The position numbers were made by a program, and so were the translations under genes. This document shows positions 1 to 11,496 of a DNA stretch of 64,000 bases, piece by piece. This stretch comes from Nectonema munidae (Eukaryota > Nematomorpha > Nectonematoida > Nectonematidae), in NCBI GenBank assembly GCA_030549495.1, contig JAUIRK010000691.1, positions 1 to 64,000 of the forward strand. Reading direction: 5' to 3'. The notes under the pieces were generated by a model. It was not told the origin of the DNA. It worked only from the letters and a program-made list of their open reading frames with translations, and ran no database searches. Positions within the stretch are counted from its first letter, which is position 1, and each line of letters starts with the position of its first letter.

Positions 1-75
1 ATATTTGTGAAATTAAAATATATATATTTGTGAAATTGAAATTATAGATTTCAGTTAAAAAAGTGAGGAGAATAA

Positions 76-81
76 TTTATT
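76..81 (-). terminator. Polyadenylation signal of RED/IK
   Basis: AATAAA on the minus strand (TTTATT on plus), about 45 bp past the RED stop codon and followed by AT-rich DNA. Position and hexamer fit a short 3' UTR. Other AATAAA hexamers exist in this AT-rich DNA, so usage is inferred. Confidence 0.55.
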
Positions 82-125
82 GAATTATAGAAATTAAAGC
101 ACGCACTTGAAGAACAAAAAACTCA

Positions 126-324
126 TCAACTTTTAAGATACTTAGAACTAGGTTGGTGATCAGAGAGGGGCCCAGTTGCAGAGCTCCTCTTTTGAATGAT
201 CTGGCTGATCTTTTGCCACTCTTGGTCGATCTTATTTTTCTGATCTTTAGCCGCCGCTGTGATGGAGCCACCAGAGCGTCGTGTGACTCGATCTCCCATT
301 TTGCGTCCATACTGAAACGCTTGT
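126..324 (-). CDS. IK: RED/IK terminal exon k with stop codon
   Basis: Acceptor CTGTTGATTTAG, one base A, 65 codons and TGA at 128-126. Encodes QAFQYGRKMGDRVTRR, then QEWQKISQIIQKR, matching human AAFQYGIKMSEGRKTRR and RQWKKISAIIEKR; the C-terminal tail after that is divergent. The reading frame is fixed by the phase of exon j, although a longer open frame exists in another phase. Confidence 0.95.
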
Positions 325-1066
325 CTAAATCAACAGAATTCTTCTTAATCACTCATAAATAACACACATGCACACACAGTAGCTTTATTTTCACAAAAAA
401 TACAAAATTGCAAGTTCATCTGTGCTTAGTTGTAAATTTGGGTCATTTTTATCATAAAAAATTAATAATCAAATTATTTGATTTGATTTATGATGAATTT
501 ATACTCTAGTTAGCTATGTAAGGTTTGGTGAGTTTCATTTTGTCGAAAAATAGTTATACGCTCTCAAAATTTTTACAATAACGTATATATAGTGGCTTTT
601 CCTTGTGAAGCATATAAAATGATTCCGAAGCTTTGCCAAGCTATCGATATCAAGCGATTCATATTTATATTGTATCTATTTCACCGAACTTTTATTCCAA
701 GGTAAAACCTAAGGATTAAAAAAGATTTTTGCGAGTTATAAAATGTTAACCTGCCTCATTCACGGGGTGTATGTGAAATGGCCTCAAATTGTGTTCATTG
801 ACCCGCACATTTGAGCCTAATTTTAATTCCCACGAGATGTTAAAATAATTTTTGAAAATTTGATCATATGATTAAAGTACACTTATAAAATTAATATATT
901 TTATCAAAAAAACATTTGTATAAAAAGAGTTTGTCCAAAAAAGGTTGACATCTTTAACTGAATTTTTTTAATTAAAGTAAAATTATTTTTTCCTAATTTT
1001 TAAATAAACCTTTTTAAAATTGCTTACATTTTATTTCAATATTTTAAAAAATATTTATTTTTGATT
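325..1066. other. Intron 10, unannotated stretch
   Basis: AT-rich intron sequence downstream of exon j. No coding similarity, RNA gene or clear repeat seen. Confidence 0.5.
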
Positions 1067-1585
1067 TTAACACTAGAAAAACGAAGTGGTCATTTTTGAC
1101 CACTTCAAAAATATTTTTTAAATTAGACTAAACTAACTAGCAAAAACTAACTAACTAGCTAGCAAAAACAAAATTTTAAGGAGACATTTTTTGAAAGCTT
1201 TGATAAAAGAACTTTGTTCCACTAAAGCAAACAAAAGCTGTTGCTTGTCCAGTGATAGCAAAAATGAAGATGTCAAAAAGAGGCGTTTATGTAAAGCAAA
1301 AGAATGTAAAAACAAAACAAGTAATATGTGTAATTCTTGCAAAGCTTTTGTTTGTGGAAAACACATCGCTGCAAAAACAAATTGTCGTTTGTCATAACTG
1401 CAAAAATGAGTAATATTTTATTTAACCTTTTTATATTTTTCTAATTTGATGACTTTTTAATTTTTTTGAAAAAAAAAACTTTTAAATTCTGAAGTTTATA
1501 GAAAAAAAATTAATTTTATTGAAAGTGGTCAAAAATGACCATTTCGTCTTTGAAGGTAGTAAAAAATTCTCGTCTTTCTAGCACA
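1067..1585 (+). mobile_element. piggyBac remnant keeping the C-terminal Cys-rich domain
   Basis: The left end follows TTAA (1067-1070) with CACTAGAAAAACGAAG; the right end carries the partly matching inverse near 1570-1584. Inside, 1191-1397 encodes a short product ending RRLCKAKECKNKTSNMC... VCGKHIAAKTNC, the Cys/His-rich C-terminal zinc finger of piggyBac transposases. The catalytic part is gone, so this is an internally deleted copy. Palindromes TGGTCA-N4-TGACCA sit just inside both ends (1083-1106 and about 1522-1544). The right-hand TTAA is not adjacent, so that boundary is approximate. Confidence 0.7.
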
Positions 1586-2285
1586 ATTTTTTAAAAAAAT
1601 TTGTAAAAATTTACAAATTTTAATTCTGAAAGAAAACTTTATGCGAGAATTTTTTTTAACATTTTAAACTATGCCTATCTTAAGAGCATCCTTTTACCCA
1701 CATTTTCCATGTCCTTACGTTTTAAAAAAATTCAATAATAAGCCTAACAATATGCATAATTTTGCTATTTTCACTATATTTTAGAGTGTAAAATGAATAA
1801 TTGCATATTTTTTCCAATTTTTTTAATTTATAGGGGGCACTAAAATTTTTAAACTTATCCAACATTTCATTTTAATATCTCTCTTTAAAGAAAATTTTAT
1901 ACTGATTAGAAAAATGTATAAATATCCTAAGTTAAAAAATTTTTAAATACTTTTTTAGCCTTTGAACTTGATAAAATTACAAAAATTCCAACCTTCACCG
2001 CAAAAAAATGAGAAGTTATTGGATTGATTTCAAACAAATTACATATTTGGAATCAGCGTATCCAATTTTATCAGAATATGCTTTAAGAATAAATGTTCGA
2101 TTTTTCAGGCTCTTTCGCCTGGCCCAAAATTATGACTTTATATATACACAACAAAAATACAAGTATTATACATTTTTAGAATCCTCTCATCATTCTATTT
2201 AATAATTTCAATGTTTATTGAATTATTTTGCTTTGTATAGAAAAAAAAATTTACTTGAAACGGTAGATATCAATGATTATATTAT
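1586..2285. other. Intron 10, unannotated stretch
   Basis: AT-rich, no recognisable gene or repeat. Short open frames lack similarity to anything I know. Confidence 0.4.
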
Positions 2286-2408
2286 TAGGGGTACCAATGA
2301 TCTTTATAGGCACTAATCATCTTTGCAGATGATTTAATGACTATAGAGATACCAATAATCTTTACTGGGATACCAGGGATCTTTACGGGGGTGCCACTGA
2401 TCTTTCCT
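2286..2408 (+). repeat. Degenerate minisatellite, unit about 22-30 bp
   Basis: About five imperfect copies of a unit like GGATACCAATGATCTTTA(C/T)GGG, followed by a CT-rich tract at 2404-2470. Copies differ at several positions, so the array is old. Confidence 0.55.
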
Positions 2409-3135
2409 CTTTCTCTGCTAAAACTCAATCACTCAAGCTCTCTTCTCTCATTCAAGCTTTCTCTCATTCCAAGTAAGCAGTTTTTTCAACTTTGTATTTG
2501 GAGTTAAATTAAAAATAATTTTATTTCATCTCATTAGAAACTAGTTTTTAGCCGAATATAAGTTCAATATTTTCAGAACCTTTCATTATGATACCTTTAA
2601 TCTTTATCAATACGTTTCTTACATTTTGTAACATTCGAAAACCTAAATTTTTTTCAATTAAAAAATTTTTTATTCAACAGTAGCTATTTGGGAATGAATA
2701 TTTTGACTAGCTCTCCGTTTAAAAGCAAAAATACTATATTTGCGCAGAGATATTTTTTATAATGTTCGAGTGTTAAATTTTGTAAGTAACACTGTACATA
2801 ATTAATTAAATCATTTTTCTTAAAAAAATTTGATTATTATAATAAAAATATATTATCGAAACAAAATGTTTGAGTTGTTAAATGTACTTGATACGTTGGC
2901 TTTTGCTGCTTATAAAAACTTGAAAATATCAAATAAAGTGCCGATAAACTATCTCATTTTTTATGCCTCCTATTATTTTGAAATTATTCTGATAACAGAC
3001 AGTTTCATTTTAAATAGTGAAAATTGCCTCCTTCTCTTATGTCAATCTCCTTTCTCTCTTATGTTAATTATGTAGCAAATTTTTCAATTTTTAGTAAAAG
3101 GTAAGGTAAAGGTACCGTGAGTGTGTTTTCATTCA
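2409..3135. other. Intron 10, unannotated stretch
   Basis: AT-rich, with a CT-rich patch at the start. No gene or clear repeat seen. Confidence 0.4.
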
Positions 3136-3139
3136 GGCA

Positions 3140-3260
3140 CTGATGTACCGCTTATGTCAAACTATGAACAAATTCGTATCGATGAGGAATCGAATCCAGA
3201 GGCTTCTGTGCTATGTCCATCATCTCAACCAATCTGTCATGCAACCTACAGAGTATGCTG
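3140..3260 (-). repeat. tRNA-like SINE candidate
   Basis: On the minus strand a box A-like TGGTTGAGATGATGG (about 3219-3233) is followed some 34 bp later by a box B-like GGATTCGATTCC (about 3187-3200), the spacing of tRNA-derived polymerase III promoters. It does not fold as a full tRNA. Ends not resolved. Confidence 0.45.
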
Positions 3261-4032
3261 TAGTTGATACGTCAAATTAGTTTTCAAAAAACTTAAGTTA
3301 TGTTGTAAAAACTTTTTTAGTTTTTTTTGAAGCTCTACAACTTTTTCTGGTGGACTTTTTTTTCCTTAAAAGTTAAAAAGGCAAATCATTGTAAAAGGTT
3401 AAAAGTTATTTTACTTTTTGTAGATCTTGAATCAGAACGTCCAAGTGAGAGTATCTGAATTTATCATTTGATTATTTTCGGTCTGTATAATTTAATTATT
3501 TTATTTTGCTTCATAAAAAATTTATTATTACATTTTAAAATTTTTAACTTTGTATTTGAAAATTCTTTCTTTTTGGAAGCTGACTCGGCCAAAATTATAG
3601 TTGGACTGCTTTGTGTTTGCCTGCACCAATTTAACTTTTTAACTTGAGAAAAATGAAGTAATGTCTGCCATCTTAATTTATTGTTTGATTTTTGTTTGCA
3701 AATTTTTATCTTTATTTTATACCCTTTTTGAGAGTCTAACTAACTTACACTTATTCTTATACACTAAAAAGAATGAAAAAATTCGAATACAAATTTTTCT
3801 AACTTTAGTTCTGTTTTACATTTTTTAGGAAGAAGGGGCACCTGAAAATTAATGAATGATTTTTTTCATTCAATAAAATTTTCAATTTTTTTATTGTTAA
3901 TTGATATCCCTTTTCTACGCATAATTTAGAGGTGGTGGGCATCTATTTGAAAGGAGAAAGTTTTGTTATGTATATTGCTATTTATAAGTCTTCATTTGAC
4001 GCTAAGCTTAATAAGGCGGAGGTTAAAGTTTA
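3261..4032. other. Intron 10, unannotated stretch
   Basis: AT-rich, no recognisable gene. Nothing further seen. Confidence 0.4.
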
Positions 4033-4392
4033 GATTACGGTTAATTAAGAATGAAATAGAATAGTCAAGAAAGGGTTAGGAATTCAGAAAAATCTGTTGT
4101 CCTTTTTTGAAGACGCTTAAAAGTCCGCCCACAGGGACTTTCAAAGCTTTTTTTGAAGATTAAGGTTAATTAAGAATAATAATAATAATAATCAATTTTA
4201 CGGCTAATGTTCGCAGCACGCTGAGGTTTAGCCAGTTTTTACCACTATTGCATCCAATCTCTCATTATTTTGTGTCTCCATTCATCTCTATTTTGCTCGT
4301 CCCCTAATGCTAAATGTCTTTTGCTCATGTCTTTTAAGAATGAAATTGAATAGTAAAGAGAGGGTTAGGAATTCAGAAAAATTTGTTGTCCT
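4033..4392. repeat. Tandem duplication interrupted by a LINE 3' end
   Basis: A unit starting AGATTACGGTTAATTAAGAAT (about 4033) recurs about 124 bp later at 4157, but the second copy stops at TTAAGAAT and resumes at 4336 with TTAAGAATGAAAT. Between lies a minus-strand LINE or SINE 3' end (4173-4335) finishing in a (TTA)n tail. The doubled TTAAGAAT fits a target-site duplication. Confidence 0.6.
4173..4335 (-). mobile_element. LINE/SINE 3' end with ATT-repeat tail
   Basis: Read on the minus strand, a short segment ends in CGTAAAATTGATTATTATTA with five or six ATT repeats, typical of RTE/I-like non-LTR elements. Flanked by TTAAGAAT on both sides. No coding part remains. Confidence 0.55.
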
Positions 4393-4770
4393 TCATCGTA
4401 AAAATTCTTGAAAAAAGCATACTAAACCACATAACACAAAACACCCAAAATAGCGTTCATCAACACGGATTCAAAAAGTACGGCTCGACTACGACAGCTT
4501 TACAGAGCACATACATACAACACCCTCGAAAACAGTTTAATCAAAAGAAAGCGCCAACTACTTAAGACGTAGACTCGAGTCGCCTATACACAATTCAACA
4601 AGCCTATCTCAAACAATAAACATACACAGTCAGGAGCGCACTTTCACGAATCCTCTTCAACATATACATACATGTCAGGCACGAAAATAACCCCTCGTCC
4701 AACGCCGATGACATAGCAATAACATTAACACACCCTCAATATAGACACAGTTAAACAATAAATACATAAG
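4383..4770 (+). mobile_element. LINE reverse transcriptase fragment
   Basis: Encodes SFIVKILEKSILNHITQN, then HQHGFKKYGSTTTALQS, matching the RT region of non-LTR elements (LLSPIVKILEK... QHGFRKGHSTTTALQ). Farther on, out of frame, come remnants of FNIYI and an ADDI motif near 4700. Both ends missing and the frame broken several times. AC-rich sense strand. Clade unclear. Confidence 0.7.
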
Positions 4771-5100
4771 TTAAGCAAATGATTGCGCACGATATGCTAG
4801 CGCCCCTTTCTAAAAGAAAGATGATAACGCGCATACGGGAAAGAAAAAAGTGTTCTTAAAGGCTTAAAGAAGTAGAAAGAGTATAAAGCGACGAATAAAA
4901 ACAAACTAAAGGAGGCGGTGAGGAACTCCTGGAAGACAAAATAGCAACAAATCAGGTACAAAACGTTACCCTTATAATCTTGCAAAGTGTGTGAAATTAC
5001 CCTATACAATCTGCATCCCTGTACTTCTTTGAAGGAAGTTGAAATGATGTCATTGACTCATTTCTCTATATTTCAGCCAAAGAGTGAGAATTAGCATTAC
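4771..5100. other. Intron 10 start, unannotated
   Basis: No coding similarity recognised between the LINE fragment and exon j. Confidence 0.4.
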
Positions 5101-5216
5101 TTGGGCAGAGCTTCTTTATTAGACATGTACTCTGCGTATTGTTCTTGAGTCTCAAAGTCCCATCTTCGCACGGGACCTTTTTTAGTTCCAGTATCCATAC
5201 GCGTGTAATCTGCATC
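5101..5216 (-). CDS. IK: RED/IK exon j, RWDFETQEQYAEYM motif
   Basis: Acceptor TTATCTTCTTTTAG, 38 codons plus AA, donor GTAATGC. Reads DADYTRMDTGTKKGPV then RRWDFETQEQYAEYM and SNKEALP; human IK has VDYSKMDQGNKKGPLG and RWDFDTQEEYSEYMNNKEALPK. AA joins the A of the last exon to give Lys. This exon has no suitable ATG, so it is easy to miss as an open frame. Confidence 0.97.
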
Positions 5217-6199
5217 CTAAAAGAAGATAACAGACGATATACGTACAAAAAAGCTTACAGCAAATCCATCTAAACCAGCTTCTTTGATTCCATTTTTATT
5301 CTTAAGATAATGTCATTTTAAATTAAAATACCCGCTCCCAAAAATATTAAAATTCGATTGATCTAATTTTAAAAAATGTTTCCAATTTAATGAAAAAATC
5401 CTAGAGATTGGTCGATTTGTAGAGACAAAACATTTTCCTTCCCAAATTAAAGATAATTCACCTTCACAAGACGAAGTGTTGACTTTTGAACGCTTTTTAC
5501 TCCACTCTATAAAAAAGTTTTCATATACCGTTTTTATATGCAAATTTTAATTGAATATTTAACTATATTTTATCAAAAAAAAATTATTATTACTTTCAAA
5601 AAAAATGTTACCAATATTGATAACCACCCCAATTATGTGTTAGGGACAAAAAATTTTAATCATTTGTAATCATTAAAATTTTTTTTTAGATTTTCTGAAA
5701 ATATTAGATATCTCGAACACTTATATTAAAATATTTTTTCAAAAAAGAAACATTTTATTTTTTGTATCTTTTTTAAAATTAACGCCATCTAATTTTAAAA
5801 TCAGTGTTGGATTTTTGTTCAGTCGAATTTTCAACAGCAAAATATGTTATTTCAGCCACATATTTTAATACAAAAAGTTTCATGTAAAAATGAATTAGAT
5901 TTTATAATTTATGAAACATCGTTTATGAAAAGTGCATTTGATAATGAATAATAATTCATAAGAAAAAATATAAACAAAATTTTTTTTTTGAAAAATTGAG
6001 TTTTACATTACATTTTGGTATTGATTTATCATATAGGATATTTTAAAACGTAGACGAGTCTAGTGAACATATTCATATTGTCAAACTGTCAACAAAACTT
6101 TAGAGCAAGACAGTGCTTTGCTCCATTTTAAACTCTATATTATCGCTATATGAATAGTTATGAAAAACTGTCCCTTCTCCAAAGCGGTACCACCGACAA
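5217..6199. other. Intron 9, unannotated stretch
   Basis: AT-rich intron DNA. No gene or recognisable repeat seen. Confidence 0.4.
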
Positions 6200-7400
6200 A
6201 GGCAGAAACTTAAATTCTTCAAAGTTTATTGAAAATCACTTTTGGGCATGATAATAATTTTAGCAAAGTGGGAATATTTTTTTGAGTGTATTTTACATAT
6301 AAATTTTTTACAAAAATCACATCTCCTTGATCCACGAGTTCTTTTACCCTGGTGAGTGAGATAACAAAGTCCTTTCGAAGTGGAAGATTGTTCAATGGGA
6401 GTTGATGTTTCATATCCATAGGATGCTAGATGCCTCTTGGGAGAGATGAACTATTTGCTCTAATTTGCATGCATCTTTCAGATAATAATTAAAGAGCCAA
6501 CCATTTCAAAAAAACTCCATACCTCCTCTTCTAACAGATGGATAAGAATGAGGATCATTATGCTTCGCAATCACCCAGCTATTGTGTGTAGCAATATGGA
6601 GATAATTGCAAAAGGCAACCATAGTCCACCATCTTCTTGAAGAAGTATATTCTCCAAGCATTCAGTTACAAACATTTACACCACTCTTGTATTCAATCAA
6701 GTAGCATCTCAGGTTTGTTCTTACTACCAAATATACTTATTTCTTTCAAATGTTGTGAAGAAAGAATGTAGACTACCTTGAAATTTTTCTTTGCATGCCT
6801 CTGCTATATAAGAAGTGAGAAAAGCGTGTTTCGCATAGAGAAATTTGCAAAGATCGTAATCCATGAAAAATCTATCGACAAAGATTCCACTCCTTTTAGG
6901 AACTTTGCAGTCTGTAACGAGCCTTTTGAGAATAGAGTTTCCATAAAAATACTGTAGATTTGGAAGACCAAAAACATAAATTTCAAACTTCAGAACAAAA
7001 TAACGTTTCGCATTACAAAGATGGTAAACTTTCAAGACGTAACGACCAGGTTTGGAAGGATGTATGTTTTTACAGGGCAATTTCCTCTAAATTTTACCAA
7101 CTGTTCGTCAGCAGTAAGATATTCCTTCGGTACCAGTATTTATAGAAGTTTTGATACACATGATCATGAAGCACTCTAATAGGAGATATTTTGTCATCTA
7201 TATTACGATAAATTTTTATCATCGAAACGTATGAACACATGAATCAGCAAGAACATGTCACGGCTCAGAGATGCGCGTAAAAAAGGATCTCCGTACTTCT
7301 CTGAAAACAAAACGTTCACATCCAGTTTTTGAACCTTATTCTCTCCAATGTGTACCAGGCATGCTAAATAGGCTAGGAGATGTTCAAATAAAAACTTTTT
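6200..7400 (-). mobile_element. Decayed piggyBac transposase
   Basis: Read on the minus strand from 7400: FSEKYGDPFLRASLSRD and FIRFDDK (N-terminal region), DDKISPIRVLHD, then LTADEQLVKFRGNCP and IHPSKPGRYVLKVYHLC (first catalytic Asp region), KRSGIFVDRFFMDYDL (second Asp region), and finally TRGSRRCDFCKKFICKIHS, the C-terminal Cys-rich domain. This is the piggyBac order. Several frameshifts and stops divide it, and the block between the second Asp and the zinc finger is largely lost. Inactive. Ends and TTAA sites not identified. Confidence 0.78.
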
Positions 7401-8759
7401 ATAATTGTACTTTAAATTTATCCAAGTATGATTTTCAGATCTACAATGGTAAAATATTTATATTATAAATAATCAAGTATTTTTCTTGATCAGGTTCTCA
7501 AACATGAACGATTGACTTTATACTCAAACTGGTTAATATACACAGATTTTTGACATCATATTTGGACGTATCATAAAAACGAAAAGAAAATACTAGATTA
7601 GAGAATTTATTAAATTGATCTAAATTTGAAGAAACATACACAGTCTAACTTCGTACTGACATCCAGCGATACTCAAGTGAAAATACCGGAGACCTCAATT
7701 TAAAAAAGATATCCTTTTTTCGGCCAAACTTGATTAGTTACCCTATTACTCGCTATGTCATATAGATCTTTTATTTTACCCAGGTACAAAGCTTTTCAAA
7801 CAAAATAGTAGGGATACACAAAATGAAACAGAAGTAATCAGATAAACAAAAAAACTAAATAAGTACTGTTTTTTGAGTTTCAAGAGATGTATCTCTTTTA
7901 CCCTAATATATGTGGGGTATATAAACATATTACTTTGTTCTTAAAAATAAATACTCAAATATGTATTAAAAATTTAACCTCTATATCTTAGTATCAGCGT
8001 CTAGCGGGGAGACCGAACTTCAGCATTCCCGACGGGGAAGGATTTAACCACATTCGGGGAAATGATATAAAATTTGATCGTCCATATTCTGCAAATATAT
8101 TCTTTATTTACAAAATCTTTATTATCTTCTTGTAAATATATAGAACACGATTTCAATAATATGAAATAATAGTGAAAAAAATCGTTTTGGTTGCACGTTA
8201 ATTTTTGTTGGGCAAAATAATAAATCACAAAGCTTATAAAAAAGTTTATTTCATCTTGTTCTTTCATGAAATAATTTAGCATTTGATCATGAGAGAATTG
8301 TTCCCCGACCCGCCCGATTCTCTGCTTATTGTTTTTTTGTATTATTTCATGCTTAATAAAGTGCATTCTTAAAACAAATTGCGCTCAAAAATTTCAGCAA
8401 TTTGAGCCCTTTATTCTTTCTAAAAGAGAAACGTTCACAGAAAGGGAAGTGAGAACTTAAAAATTGTTTTTTTAAAAAAGTTTATAAAATCGTGGCTGTC
8501 AAATTATTAGTGTATCTATTTTAGTGTGCTGAGTGGGGAGCACCAATCCGTGTGTCATTTGGTGGAAGCGTTTGGGCGAGTTTGATGCGTATTTTAGAAT
8601 AAAAAACCTGCACTCTGCGGGTTCTCGACATTTACGTACATGTAGTCTGGGTTGAATCCTTAAAAGTAGGAATTTATCGGGAACAAGTTCATTCTTACAG
8701 TGTATTGATATGAGTGAATGGATAGGGTGGAAATCATTTTAAAACCACTGTTTCTAATT
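7401..8759. other. Intron 9, unannotated stretch
   Basis: Mostly AT-rich; a GC-richer patch around 8520-8660 shows no coding match. A 121-codon open frame at 8001-8366 (minus) has no similarity I recognise and is not supported. Confidence 0.4.
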
Positions 8760-8862
8760 AAAGGTGTTGTCAGAAGATGATGGCCCAGAGGCGGAGACCT
8801 AAGGTTAAGATACTGTTGGTTCAATCCCGGGTCTAAACATAACCTTCTGTGGAAGAGCTTCA
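8760..8862 (+). repeat. tRNA-like SINE candidate next to exon i
   Basis: Box A-like TGGCCCAGAGGCGG (about 8780) and box B GGTTCAATCCC (about 8818-8828) at tRNA-like spacing. It lies in intron 9 some 35 bp from the exon i donor. Not a complete tRNA fold by eye. Confidence 0.45.
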
Positions 8863-8897
8863 TTATATCGTTAAAAGAGCATAGTAAGTGAACTTAC

Positions 8898-9012
8898 ATC
8901 GTCATCACTATCGAATCCGGTTATCAGCGAATCCGTGTAATCGGGATAGCACTCCGAGTAAGAAGAGTTGTTCAAGAGAGAAGACGCAGAAGAGACAGCC
9001 GCCGCGCGAGCC
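8898..9012 (-). CDS. IK: RED/IK exon i, SYSECYP motif
   Basis: Acceptor AATATTTATTTTCTATTTCAG, one base G, 38 codons, donor GAT|GTAAGT. Encodes ARAAAVSSASSLLNNS then SYSECYPDYTDSLI and an acidic end FDSDDD. Human IK has SNSYAECYPATMDDMAVDSDEE at this place. Starts the RED C-terminal domain. A tRNA-like SINE lies about 35 bp beyond the donor. Confidence 0.94.
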
Positions 9013-9634
9013 CTGAAATAGAAAATAAATATTGAAAGATAGGCGCAAATCGCTTGTTGTTATGCCCCTCGTCTTGGGTTTTGCATCTTGTAGGCACAAT
9101 CAACAAGTACAGCAAATTAAACAGGCAAGGATAAAGATTTCTTCCTAAAAATGCTTAAATCATGCTTGAATAGATATCAACAGCATCGCTATTGAATAGG
9201 AATAACTCACTTACCATCGTTCTACTAGAAGAAAAATAAGCAGGTGATTATTCTAACAAATAAATTAGGACAGGAATTGAAAAATTAGAGTGAATGCGAA
9301 ACATATTAAGAATCAGTGCAAGGACGGAACAATGATCTTTTGGAAAATTCAGGAAATCTAGGAAGCAGTTCAAGTCATTTTTACAGAAATACGCGAGACC
9401 GTTTAGCCAAAAACTTTATATTTGAAGGTGTATAAAAAAAGAAAGCATGAAAATAGAAAATTCAGTAGTGATAAATAAAGCGTGCTGAATCATCTCGGAT
9501 ATGGATTTCAATGACATTTTAAGCTCTTCACTAGAAACAGATAAAACGAATACAAAAAGCACTTTTGAGAAAGGAGGAAAGAAGGCGTTGTGTGTTGAAT
9601 ATAATAAAGCATTGCAATCTTCATGCCAATTCAC
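9013..9634. other. Intron 8
   Basis: Short intron between exons h and i. Contains an isolated strong donor GTAAGTGAG near 9206 and a strong acceptor near 9533, neither of which is needed by the phase-consistent model. Confidence 0.5.
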
Positions 9635-9759
9635 CGTTTCTCCTTGTGCATTTGCAAGAGTGGAGAAATGTTGTGCTCGCGTCCACGGTCAAATGTGCTC
9701 CAGGTGCCTTTCCTTGCATATTTCTCAAGCATTGAGAAGACGTTACTAAACGCTTGCTT
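9635..9759 (-). CDS. IK: RED/IK exon h (predicted from phase and splice sites)
   Basis: Acceptor GTCTTTTTATAG, 41 codons plus CG, donor GTGAATTGG. Reads KQAFSNVFSMLEKYARKG then TWSTFDRGREHNISPLL and ends QMHKEKR. It begins in phase 0 (as exon g requires) and leaves two bases that fit the leading G of exon i. The sequence does not obviously resemble the ELIKSINEKF stretch of human IK expected here, so the assignment rests on phase, open frame, good splice signals and raised GC content. Confidence 0.65.
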
Positions 9760-11099
9760 CTATAAAAAGACATGTCATCTCGCGCAGTCGTTGTATCCTT
9801 CCTAGCATGAAGACGAAGCATGCTTTCACGATAGTGCATTCGAATAGAAAGCGAAACCACAGAAATGTGCTACACTTTATAGCGGTTTAAAGATTAAATT
9901 TGAAATGAACGATTTTCTATAGCTGAGTCAATCAGCACTAGCCAGAGTCAAATTTGCTTTAGATCTAGTATCTATGGAGTGAAATGTTAAAAAATTAGTT
10001 TACACAGAAAAATTACAATTACAAAAAAATTGCTCAAAACACTTCTTGATCTAGAAAGAAACGTCATATCCCAATTTAAGACGTCTTTATAAAGATTTAA
10101 AAGTGGTAAAACTCATTCAAAATAACAGATTGCACGAACATTTCTTGCTGGTACTTTCCAGTGGACATTTCATATTTCATCGCAGACACTTTTTATACCC
10201 TATACTCATCAGACAGCTTTTTATACCGCATACTCATTTGAAACATCGATTTTCAAATTTGAAGCTAAATCAAAAGGAAAATGCAAACACTCGGAAAATT
10301 TAATCTCAAGATTCAGATTATCGGACACGGAGAACCATTTTTGTGGGTGTGCCACTTGTAGAAAAGCAGACTTTCAGATTCAGCATGAAAAACAATTATC
10401 ATTTGAAAACAAGAGTAAGTGAATTATTGATCAGAAAAAAATTTAGTAGAATACTAATGAAGGAACTTTACAAATCACCATTATGGAAAAAAAGAAAAAA
10501 ACTTTAAAAAGACAAATAAATTTGGACCTCTTCAAAGGTTAAAGATATGTGTACAGAAAATAATTAGCTGGGGCCTTGAAAGGTTATTTACGCATTTAAA
10601 TTTCAGAGAAAAAAAATTATACACGTTTGAAGAGTCCTTTTGAAACGAAAATTTGCTTGAAAATGGACTTTTAGTGGTAACATTTGCGCCAGAAAAGTCA
10701 GTCTTCTAAAAAATTAAATGTAAGAAGTATAAAAAAGAAGATATAACTAACTAAAGTTTCAATATTTACTTGTTTCTAAAGAGGGTTGGGCCGATTCTAG
10801 ATATTGATTATGATTCGCTGAATTTTTTATTACAATTCTAATGTTATTCTTAAAATCCTATTCTAATTCTGATTAATAAAAATCATGTTTGTAAATATTT
10901 GCAGAAGAGTTTATTTAGCTGTGGAAATGGAGTACCTTAGAATGCATTTATTTTTCTTCAAAATTTTTTAATTTCTACTTCATTTTCAATTAATGAAGAT
11001 TTTGTTCTAAAGCGAATTTCTTTCCCTGTAAAATTGTGATTGAATGAATATTTGTCATCATTCATCTATTTTTCTTCGCTTCTGGCAAGACCACGAGAG
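9760..11099. other. Intron 7, unannotated stretch
   Basis: No gene recognised. A pyrimidine-rich acceptor near 10710 (minus) precedes an open stretch, but no donor or similarity supports an exon. Confidence 0.4.
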
Positions 11100-11325
11100 A
11101 CAACAAAAACAAATAAATTAAGCGTACCCTAACCCGATAAATAAACCACGCACGCGTGTACAAAGATGTGATGAAGCGTAGCGAGATGATAAGAATTCAC
11201 TGCGCTCACAAACGCGTAAAAATTGCTACATGTGTTAATCCTTCTTCTCATAATAATTAGCAGTGGAATGTGATTTATTCTTCGCATACTGTCGGTATAA
11301 ATATAACGAATGCCCTTCGTTAAGA
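11100..11325 (-). repeat. Dispersed repeat R1, copy 1
   Basis: Its reverse complement aligns along most of its length with 60015-60245: both begin AACGAAGGGCATTCGTT (itself an inverted repeat), then TATATTTATACCGACAGT, and share GCGTTTGTGAGCGCAG and a late GTACGCTTA. By eye about four fifths of positions agree. No coding capacity; family not recognised. Confidence 0.65.
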
Positions 11326-11496
11326 AATCATAAAAGTGCTATTTCTAAACTGAATTAAAATTTTTTTAAATAAAAGTAGGCTAAGATTACTCAGTACAAT
11401 TCAAGTTCTTACATTAATACTAATAACCTTTTTTTAATTAATCAAACGTTTGCTTAATCTTCGCATAATGATCGTTTTTTTTAATTTGATAAGGTA

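Noticed and set aside
77-352. 91-codon minus frame at the left edge as a separate gene
   Set aside because: It is an alternative frame of the terminal RED exon; the frame set by exon j phase gives the RED C-terminus.
7271-7468. 65-codon plus-strand frame
   Set aside because: It is the antisense of the N-terminal part of the decayed piggyBac at 6.2-7.4 kb.
9206-9216. Possible 10-bp micro-exon between a strong acceptor and GTAAGTGAG on minus
   Set aside because: Its phase does not fit between exons h and i, which already join in frame.
9416-9534. Minus-strand frame EELKMSLKSISEMIQHA after a strong acceptor, resembling the ELIKSINEKF block of RED
   Set aside because: No donor exists before its stop, and the phase does not agree with exon g; exon h fits better.
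10540-10712. Open stretch behind a pyrimidine-rich acceptor on minus
   Set aside because: No RED similarity and no usable donor in phase.
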